This document shows positions 54,145 to 64,000 of a stretch of 64,000 bases of DNA, piece by piece. Source of the DNA: Tyto alba (lineage: Eukaryota; Chordata; Aves; Strigiformes; Tytonidae); the NCBI RefSeq assembly GCF_018691265.1, contig NW_024881296.1:6479427-6543426 (forward strand), in the 5' to 3' direction. Position 1 is the first letter of the stretch. Every line of letters starts with the position of its first letter. The position numbers and the translations under genes were made by a program. The notes beneath the pieces are model-generated. The model did no database searches. It saw only the letters and a program-made list of their open reading frames with translations, and was not told where the DNA came from.

Positions 54145-54659
54145 TGTTGGGAAAATGTTGCAATGCAGTGCTGCTGCACAAGCTGTTCCATCAGCTCTGT
54201 CCCCTGTATAGCCCCAGCCCAGGGCTGCAAGCACAGTCAACTGAATAGAGCATTAATAAAATGTTGTAACAAAGGTAATGATGTGCCTGACAGTTCAAAG
54301 GATGTTGATGTATGAGAAACTGGCCCTTAGCTACCGAAGCAATGGGAGATCTATCATTGTGACTACTAAGAACTGAGACGTACAGAACTTGAGGTAATCT
54401 CCCTTGAAGACTAAAAGAAAGAAGAAACAAACAACGAAGTGGTCGGACTCCAGAACAAGATGTGAAACCCACTGTCAAGATAATAATGACTGATAAAGTA
54501 TAATTCTGTGTATTCTGGATTAGGTAATGCTTTGTAGGTGCATAAATACATGTATGCGAACTCATGTAAGCTGTCACTCTCTGCGGAGGTGACCCAACGC
54601 TGCTGGACCTGAATAAAATCCTAGAGTAACCCACGACGGAGTTCGAGTCTCCTTTAACA
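54145..54659 (+). repeat. ERV-B 3' LTR
   Basis: 515 bp, identical to the 5' LTR except A at 54230. Followed by the second target-site copy ATGGG. Confidence 0.95.
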
Positions 54660-54664
54660 ATGGG
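54660..54664. repeat. ERV-B target site duplication, right copy
   Basis: ATGGG, identical to 48862-48866. Confidence 0.92.
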
Positions 54665-54849
54665 CGTGATGGGAGCAGAAGCAGGAACAGCTGATAGATG
54701 AGATGTCCTTTTATCCAGTGATTATTAGGAACCCAGTCCATGACTGGGATGTCCTAATATTACTGCAATACCAGTAAAGGATTCAAACTTCAGATTTATA
54801 TGAAGTCTTACGTGATCAGCAGAGTCCACAATAGGGGAAAGAAAAGCCT

Positions 54850-54852
<3 letters not shown>

Positions 54853-54880
<28 letters not shown>
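54853..54880. repeat. Poly-A run (28)
   Basis: Uninterrupted A run in intron 1, 190 bp from the ERV-B right edge. No retroposon body is recognised beside it. Confidence 0.9.
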
Positions 54881-57800
54881 TCGTAGAACTGACCCCTCTC
54901 TTAACCCCTTCTCAGCCTCTGTGTGAGGAAGGAGGAAGAATCTTCTCACCTGGGTGAGATTCAGGAGGGTTTCATCCCCTGACTTTGACAAGCAGATTTA
55001 CACCTCCATTGGCTGTTTAAGACAGGACAGGCAGGAAACAGAAATACGTGCACATACAAATGTAGTAACTGATAAGAAAAAAAAAAAAATATTTTGGGAA
55101 GAGACGGAAGAAGAAAAACCTAGAAAATAACAGGAAGTAGGAGAAAGACACTACAGCTCATGTATGCAAGCATGTGCCACCATCTGCCAGAAAGAAGAAG
55201 GAATCAGAATCTGGAAAGAAAGGGACTAAGAGAACAAAAACAAGGAATGCAGTAAATCAGGAGTTCTGAGATGAGTAAATAGTTAGCCATTCTCTTATAC
55301 CTGCTGCTGTACTGTTCGCACACCTCAGACAGTTGGCTGGTTTATACCTACTGCTACGTAGATACCTTTCAGGCTGGAGAGTCATCTACTGATGGTCAAA
55401 TCTAGGCAGAACCACATCAGTTTAAGTAGATCAGTTTTAAGTAGCCCAGTTAGTCTACAGAAAACCCCTCACAGACACTTTCAAATGTAAAATCTCAGGT
55501 TTCTTACACTTAACATTTTATCTTATTTCATGTCCTTTACACTAAGAGATGGGCCCTGGTGAATGTAGATCAGTTTAAAATAGATTCCATTAAAACAATG
55601 TAGTTTTTTCCCCCAATAGTTTTACAGGCTATGAGATGCATGGTATCTCAAGACCCACTTATTTTCCCCTTTTCATGTACTGCTTCTAGACACTTTGTAG
55701 AAGTGATGGCAAGTTCAGTGCCAACACCAACAGGTATACCAGTCAAGCCTTAACTAAATTCAAAGTTATAATGTAGGTATCATCTCTTCCATGTTATCAA
55801 CAGCTATTTTTCCCCAACACCAAAAACAATTAGCCTTGATCAACAGCATCGTTAAAACCTTTGATCAATAATCAATTCATTTCTGTAAAAGTACACAGCT
55901 ACTAGTTAAAACACAGAGAATAAAATTCTAATTTTTATAGGTATATTTACTTAACAGAACATTTTTGAAGACTCAGTAATAGAAAGAAGGTAGGAATTTC
56001 AGCACACTGTGGAGCGGATTTATTTATGATTCATTCCCTCTAATAGGATATGCTTGTTTACAGAGCTTGAACTAGATCTGGTAAAGGTTAAAGATTCCAT
56101 AAAAGCTCCTACGACTCCTGTGACATAATGCCAATCCTTGCACAACATCCAAAACCAAAGCCAGTTTTCTAAGAAGACACTACAGTGAATCCAATAACAA
56201 TATTTTAAATATCTGGCTGCAAATGGTTTGAGTTTTTTGCTTGTTTTTCATTTAAAGGTTGAATTAAAAAAAAAGAAAGTTAAGCTTAAAAAAAAACAAC
56301 CAAACAAAAAAAACCCCACACCTTGAGAACTGCTAATACAAAATCACCTTCTCCTCAAAGCTATAGCACTGCACATTTGATTTCTCAATAAATGACTTTT
56401 TGAGGAAACACAGACTCTTAGATTTCACCACCCCTGATCTCCTCAGCACAGCTACATCCCTGACATTTATGAGCACAGCCCAATTCTAGCAGGTCCTCTG
56501 TTGCATGAGGTGCGATACCAAACTGCAATTATTTAATACCGTGCCAATCCATCACCCAGCATTGGTAACATTTTAGAGAATGTAGGGGGATCCCCAAGGG
56601 CTGGAATTCTTTTGCTGGTTCAGATGCTGAGGAATTACAAATCTAACCAGTGATGCTGCAAATTGGTTTATTTAGCACCTTCAGTGAAATGGTACACTAA
56701 GTTCTCAACACACCAGCTATGCAAACCACAGTATTGCAACATACAGAATAATTTTACTACTCCTGGGTGCATAAGGGCTCAGTTAGTCTTGAAACGAAAC
56801 CAGTAAGAATAAATACTACACATGGATCGTTCCTTTTAAGAAGTCTTTGCTGTGAATGCAAATCCAACATACCCATCAAGATTTGAAAGCAGAGCGTATT
56901 TGACTAAATGAACTGAGCAGCTGTCACCGTGCAAAGTGCACTAACAGAAAAGCTCCAGAGTAACCTGTTACAGCTATCATGGTATCTCTACTGCACGCCC
57001 ATCTGTGCTGCCAAAAATAAAATTATACCATGACTCTGACATCAACGCAACCAAACCTCAACTCAGAAAAAGCAGGACCAAGAAGTGAAGAAAAATTTAC
57101 TTCAGATAACCAAGAACTGTCTCTGTGTTTATTTTACATCTTATTTTCTGCCTGTAAGGAGCCAGAAGCTCTGAAGAGATGTACAGAAGTTTCCAGTTCC
57201 AGACTGCTCCCCTCACCACAGCCCTTCAATTCAACCTACTGTGGCATTAATGGCAGAGGAAAGGTGCAGTTCTCCATGAAACTGCAGAAGATGAGAGATA
57301 TGAAAGTCACATCACCCCTATCCCTACTGACTTTACAGAAAAGCATTCCCAAACACTGACAAACCCCACGTTTTAATGGGCCAAACTCTTCCACTGACCT
57401 GTCCATCTCTTGTCACCAACTGCTTCTGTTTACGCAACTTGGGGCAAGAATCTGTGAGAGCGACTAATAGTTTTCATTCAGCTCTTGCTGAAACTTTAAG
57501 CAATTAAGCTTTCCTGCAGCACTACAAGCACTGCCTTTTGTGGCAAGATAAGCAAGGGAGGGTGAGAAGACAGAAGGTAATACATTTCTGTACCACCAAA
57601 GACTAAAGCAGTTGCACCTTTACTGATCTGCTCCCTGCACCAAACAGAGAGGAATTTCAGCCATGACTGAAAACCAAGTGGATCTGAACAATCTTCATTG
57701 CTTTACTGTTGCTCCACACAAGCATGCAGCACAAATAGATTTTTCTCTGTCTTTCACAATTATCAAAAGTATCCATTACTACTTAGAAAAGTAAGATATA

Positions 57801-59359
57801 GTAGTTCAGGAATCACAGAAGTTACTCAGGATTATAATTGCAAAAGATCTTTTCTAAAGATCTTGCATGTTATTATTTACAGAAGCATACCACTGCACAT
57901 AAAAACAGAAGCAGTATTCCTCTTTGCTGCATAAAATTGAAACCCAGCAACGCCACTGGTATTTTTAGAGTGCAATTTTGAAGCACTGGAGCCTCGATGA
58001 GGGATTGTCCGAAAGATATGTTGGCTTAGAAAAGTCCAAGCTAACAGGGATCTAGGAGGAATCTAGACCATGTTCCCGTTAAAAAGTTTTAGCACAGTAC
58101 TGGTTCAACTACAGCTACGCAAAAACCACATTAAAAAAAAAAAAAAAAATTCCCACCCACTTTTCTTTATCACGGGAGGTTCCCGTGCCCCAAACAAATC
58201 CAAGGCTGTTTTTTGCCTTTCAGTTTCTCCCCTCCTCCCTCCCTCCCTCCCTCAGCTTCCTACCAGCTGAGATTCTGCAGCTGCAGCAACAACAGCCTGT
58301 CTGTGACAGTGCAACCACCACGGCCGGATGGTTACTACCAATTCACTAGCTTCCTTATGCTTTAATAGAGGTAGCAAATTGTGAAGGGGCTTTCCTCCTC
58401 CCCTTATTTTTTTTCTAAACTGAAAAGATACTGATGAATATTCATTCCTAGTCCTTTACCAAAGGCGTGAATTTCATTTAAAGGACTAGAAGGGAATTGC
58501 AAATTAGGCTAGCACAATGGGAGATTTTTCACTCGCTCCTCTGGTTTCAAAATACAGCTAAAGAGTAAGATTTTTCGCAGAAAGGAGACTTGCTGATAGT
58601 TAAAAAAAAAAAAAAAAATCTCTCCCTAAAGCCACCCTGCTCCTCACGGCTGCGACTCTGCTGCCCACTGCCGCGCCAAGTGCCAGGGGCCGCACCGTAA
58701 CTCGCCGGTCCCGGTGCCCACCGGGGCGCTCGCTCACCGATGCGGATCTTCTGAAGTCCGGCACTCGGCAGAGCCGCGTTCCGAGCCAGGGCCGAACCAA
58801 AACCCGGCCTGCCCACGCCAGGCTGCAAACGCTACGCGCACCGCGTTTCACGCTGCCCAGCAGGCGCGGCCGCGGGGTGGGTGTGGGGGACTGCTCCCCC
58901 CCGGGGCCCACGCGGAGTGTGTGTGTGTGGGGGGAATGACAGGCACACGTTGCCCCCCGCTTTCCGGAGCCCAGGAGCGCACCGCTTTTAGTTTCTTCGT
59001 GAGACCACAGAAGAACCTGCATTTCAATATTCATCGCCTGGTGGATAAGCTTCCAGGTCAAGTTTCTTAACAAAACGCAGGAATATAAATGAGATCGCTT
59101 TTTGTTTGGTTGGTTTGGGGTTTTTTTTGTTGTTTTTTTTTGTTGTTTTCTTCATTCCCCCCTTTCCCCTCCTGCTCTGGCAAAGCGAAGAGGCAAACCA
59201 ACCCTTTCACACCTTCTCGCCGGGCGGGGGGCTGGGAGGCGGCCGCGGGCGCACACGCACACACACACACGGACAGACAGACGGACGGACGTGCGCACAC
59301 GCACGCACGCCCACCCGCGGACAGGCGCACACGTGCGCGCACCCACGCCGCTGCCCCTA

Positions 59360-60622
<1,263 letters not shown>

Positions 60623-60686
60623 CTAACGCCGCCTCATCGCCGCCCCGCCGAGGGCGAGCGGAGGGAGAGCAGCGCCGGCGGCGGGC

Positions 60687-60703
60687 GGGGGGGGGGGGGG
60701 GGG
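60687..60703 (+). repeat. G17 run in the promoter
   Basis: Seventeen uninterrupted G (C on the EGLN1 strand), flanked by GGGC and GGGA groups. Quadruplex-capable and prone to sequencing error. Confidence 0.8.
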
Positions 60704-60836
60704 AGGGAGGCTGCCTTCCGCTCCCCGCCGGCCTCTCTGCCCGGTGCGCGGCCCGGCGCGGCCGCCGCCTCTCCCCGCCGCGCCTCCGCCGCTGTGTTGG
60801 GGCGAGGAGGAGGCGCCACTCCCGCAGCCCGCTTTG

Positions 60837-60842
60837 CACGTA
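60837..60842 (-). promoter_or_regulatory. EGLN1: Candidate hypoxia response element (TACGTG)
   Basis: TACGTG on the EGLN1 strand, about 450 bp upstream of the ATG, preceded by GGAAGTGGCG, an ETS-type site. A functional HRE at a comparable distance is known in the human EGLN1 promoter and makes PHD2 a HIF target (negative feedback). The sequence shows the core motif and position; function is inferred. Confidence 0.55.
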
Positions 60843-60913
60843 CGCCACTTCCAGCCCGCCAGCGCCGCCGGCGCGTCAGGCAGGCGGGGCCGCGCCGCCG
60901 GGCGGGCGGGGCG

Positions 60914-60990
60914 GGGCCGGGCCGGGCCGGGCCGGGCCGGGCCGGGGCAGGGCAGGGCAGAGCAAGGCGTGCCGTGCCGTGCCGTGCCGC
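60914..60990. repeat. (GCCGG)n / (GGGCA)n / (GCCGT)n pentamer array
   Basis: About six GCCGG units run into GGGCA and then GCCGT units, a short evolving pentanucleotide array upstream of the HRE. Followed at 61036-61060 by repeats of AGGCCTC. Confidence 0.8.
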
Positions 60991-61450
60991 GCCGGGCGGA
61001 GGGGGCGGCCCGGAGGCCCCAGGCCCCTCAGCGCAGCGGCAGGCCTCAGGCCTCAGGCCTAGGCCGGGCCCCCAACCCGCGGCGGCGGGAGGGAGCGCGG
61101 GCGCGCGGCAGCGAGTCCTCGAGGAGCGCGGCCGCCTCCGCCGCGGCCCCACGGCGCTAGGAACGGGGGAGCGAGGGGGTACCGGTCCGGGTCGCCCGCC
61201 GTCCCCCCGCGGGCGGTGGGTCGCCCATCCGTGAGTGCCCTTGTCCCCGTCCTCAGTGGTAGCTACCCCCCCCGGGGTGAGGGGAGGGGGTGCGGGCCCG
61301 CCGCTGGCGAGGCGGGGGCAGCGAGGAGCGGGAGCGACGCCGGGCTGACATGGAAGCCGGGCGCTGAGGCCTTGTGTGACAGGGAGGGCGGCGGCGGCGG
61401 CACCCGGCCGCCGTGCAGGGCCGGGTTTTGTCACTCCCCTAGTCCCCGAA

Positions 61451-64000
61451 ATATCCCCCCCCCCCCCCCGCCCCAGATAGCTGCCAGAGCGGGGCGTGCG
61501 CTGGCTCCCTCATAAATTACCCGTGGCTTTGTGTCCCACCTAACTCGGCAGTAACGAAGGCCGCAGTCAGGCCGGTTAAAAAATCAAAAAAGCAGGCAGA
61601 AGAAGCAGGTGATGCGGCCGCTGAAAGGAGGAGAGGCCGGGAATTGGGGCCAGCGCGGTGATCAGTGTGGCAAAGGCCCTGAGAGGAAAAAGGAAGCTGG
61701 TTTGGCAGAGCGGGCGCCGGTGGAGGGATGAAGATCCTAACACAGTCACGTCGGCTGTCAGAAGCCACGCGAGGACCTGAACTCCTCCAAGGTGATTGAT
61801 CTGGCTTCGCCATGGTGTCGCTCGCTCGTGATAAATGTTAGGAAGGCAGAGCGTATGCTGCGATTTGCCGCGATGCAGCCCAACATGGTGGCCGGTGCCT
61901 CAGAGCCTCGTGGTGAGCCAGAGCAAGGACGCTTGCAGGGCTGGGGGTTCTCCTGACCACCCCCTCGGAGAACCGTTGAGTGAACAGACAGCAAGTGTTC
62001 GCTCTGCAGGCTGGGCTGGTGAGAGGCAGCACCTGCACTTGGTGTGTGCCACCTGTAAGTTAAGCTCATCCATTCTTAAGTCCCACAAGTGTCGAATACA
62101 GGAGCTAGCATGCGGGATCTGCAGGTAGAAAGGTGAAATGAAGCCTCTGCTTGGTAAACCGTAGGCTGCCACAGGCTTTCGTGTGATTTTGGACAAATCA
62201 GTTTTTCTTTACCACTGTAGAAGAGGAATAGTAATGCTTTTGTTTCTTGCAGGCTGCCGTGAGGCTTAGGACTGCAATATACTTGTGTTACAGTGTGATG
62301 GCTTTATGTATGCAATTAAAATGGTTTGGTTCTTACCATCTCTCTATATAGACCTCGATTTAAAATTAACTGACATAGCAATAGGACTTGGAGGAATGTT
62401 AGGAACTGCGTGTACTACGTGAAGGATGTAAAATGAGAAACAAAGTGTGCCAAGGCTACAAACGCCTGCGGTACATAAACAGAAAATGAGAAGGAAAAAC
62501 AGGGTGAATTATTAGAAAGGCAAAAGGAGTACTGGGAGGACAAGGTCATGAAAGCCTGAAGGATGGGATTTCAAGGTGAATGTGATCAGCAAGCTCCAAG
62601 GCTGAATTAAAAAAGAAAAAAAAAAGCTGAATGAACTGGAAAAGCTGGGAACTAAAACCAGATAGAGTGCAGATTAGTAATTTCTTTGTTCATTGCTCTT
62701 AAAGAGAGGAAAGTACAGCGATAGAGGCAAAAGGAAGTGGGTGAAAAACAAGTTTTAAATCCAGAGCATAAAGTGGACAGATTTTTAATCTAGGTTTAAT
62801 GAGAATTGTTCTTTAACGACAGGTATATGAAGTATGTCAGAAATACTAGACTAGGCATTCTAGCTTGCTTTAAACAGAGTAATGCAACTGAATTCCTTGG
62901 ATTTGCAGCATTGTTAAACTGGGCTAAATGAGAAGAGAGACAAGGCTGTTATTTTAAAAAACTTCAGAAATGCAAACAATGATGTTTTGCCAGAAAGAAA
63001 CCGAAGAGTTAAAGACCTTTTGTGTTTGTTGTGTACTCCTTCAGCAAACATAATGGAGATGAAAGTCACGGACTTGAAACTCAATAGTCCAACTATGAAA
63101 CAAATAAGAAAAGGACCAAGGTACAAATACGGTGCCTGGCTAAAGCCTAATGATAGTTATTAATTCATGGGCTAATTTGGCTTCAAAAATCTTTCCCACA
63201 TGTCTCTTGGGATGCAGTTAAAGGTTTTGGTCTTCATTTTTACATTTGATAATGTGCTGAGCTACTTCAGGTTGTCTTGACATATTGTTCCCCAGCATGG
63301 TCAATAGAAATACCGAATTCAGCACAACCCATCTTCAGGCATATGAAGCATTTGCTGTATTTTATGATGATAGCACTTCACCAGCGGCACAAAACAATTT
63401 AATGAAGGCTGTTGTCCAGTGACAAAGCTGCAGAAAAGAGTGGTGGTGATAAGGAAACTCTGGAAGACAATGAGCGTTTATATTACAGTACTGTCTACAA
63501 CATGCTAGAAATGTTTTCCAAGTGTATAAAGACTCTATTCATTGCCAAACAGCTTGTTCCTTAAAAGACAGCATAAGGACAAAACACAACAAAAAGCAAC
63601 ATACTACGGTATACAGAGCAAAATGACCAACATGATGGTTGCCAAAACCGAGGGGGAAGGGACTTCCTCCTCTTCCTTTTCTGCTGGTTCTTCTTCCCTC
63701 ACTCCCTAACAGGGCATTTCCAAAGATAGCTAATTTCTTGTCTGTGTCAGTGAATGCTGGAAAAGAACTTGGTCTGGTGACTAGGTAACGGTGAAACATA
63801 TTGCTTTGCAGAGAATGCAGATGAAACGTCTTTAAAGTAATAGCAGTCATCATGAGGTTGTTGTGGGATAAACTTAATGGAAGGTCATAGTTTTTTGTCA
63901 CTGCTTAGATATGGATCTGATATGTTTATTAGAAATGCAAAAAAAAAAAAAAAAGGTTGGTCAATGAATAACTTTTCTGTTTTCAATAAGTAGTAATAAT
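61451..64000. other. Upstream flank of EGLN1, no gene recognised
   Basis: GC content falls gradually to the AT-rich background. Open frames of 97-120 codons (61835-62128 plus, 63539-63901 minus) show no recognisable motif. The next gene in vertebrate synteny (TSNAX) is not visible. An A run lies at about 63939-63954. Confidence 0.5.

Larger units (their letters stand above)
48867..54659 (+). mobile_element. ERV-B: young recombinant gamma-type provirus with captured host sequence
   Basis: A 5.8-kb provirus on the plus strand, antisense to EGLN1. In order it has: 5' LTR (48867-49381), PBS, leader with a possible splice donor (GTGAGT, 49478), 5' part of gag (49565-50149), about 0.8 kb of antisense coiled-coil mRNA with an A-tract (50150 to about 50960), a long RT-RNase H-integrase frame (50960-53782), a small env tail (53897-54112), a polypurine tract and the 3' LTR (54145-54659). 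The LTRs differ at one of 515 positions. Capsid, nucleocapsid, protease and most of env are absent, so it depends on helper proteins. Confidence 0.93.

Noticed and set aside
63539..63901. 120-codon minus-strand frame near the window end
   Set aside because: Hydrophobic and basic patches but no motif, no splice or poly(A) support; likely chance in AT-rich DNA.
61451..64000. Possible TSNAX first exon upstream of EGLN1
   Set aside because: Synteny predicts TSNAX beyond EGLN1, but no recognisable coding segment or second promoter was found here.

Overview
The window is vertebrate nuclear DNA and almost certainly comes from a bird. It holds the tail-to-tail pair SPRTN (+) and EGLN1 (-), neighbours also on human 1q42. 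It also has a CR1-type LINE fragment and two gamma-type endogenous retroviruses (ERVs) that resemble no mammalian repeat family I know. I cannot name the species.

Layout. Positions 1-166 are the last coding bases of SPRTN (UBZ4 zinc finger and stop), followed by a 3'UTR with AATAAA signals at 1671 and 1795. Positions 1821-15387 hold no certain gene. They include the EGLN1 3'UTR (distal end not determinable), a perfect 16-bp-stem hairpin at 11402-11437, and a possible unidentified minus-strand terminal exon at 7280-7688 with a poly(A) signal. EGLN1, the HIF prolyl hydroxylase PHD2, occupies 15388-60388 on the minus strand. All five coding exons are resolved with GT-AG junctions (939+120+137+68+65 nt), giving a 442-residue protein with the MYND finger and the H329/D331/H390/R399 active site intact. 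Its promoter is a large CpG island (about 58650-61450) with a candidate hypoxia response element (TACGTG) about 450 bp upstream of the ATG and a 3-codon uORF.

EGLN1 intron 1 (38 kb) contains both proviruses, 1.2 kb apart. ERV-A (42344-47644, minus, sense to EGLN1) has 599-bp LTRs differing at 6 sites, a tRNA-Trp-like primer binding site, a truncated gag, no pol body, and a multiply broken env. ERV-B (48867-54659, plus, antisense to EGLN1) has 515-bp LTRs differing at a single base and a perfect 5-bp target duplication, so it is very young. Its gag is cut within the capsid region. Capsid-nucleocapsid-protease is replaced by about 0.8 kb of apparent host mRNA in antisense orientation, encoding a long coiled-coil protein and carrying an A-tract. 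This is followed by a 940-codon RT-RNase H-integrase frame with its catalytic motifs, and then only the membrane-anchor tail of env.

The most unusual object is this recombinant provirus: a host-sequence transduction in reverse orientation, in a nearly new insertion inside the main oxygen-sensor gene. Neither ERV can be autonomous as it stands. The rest of the introns is ordinary AT-rich sequence with homopolymer and A/C-rich tracts and a GC-rich CpG cluster in intron 4.
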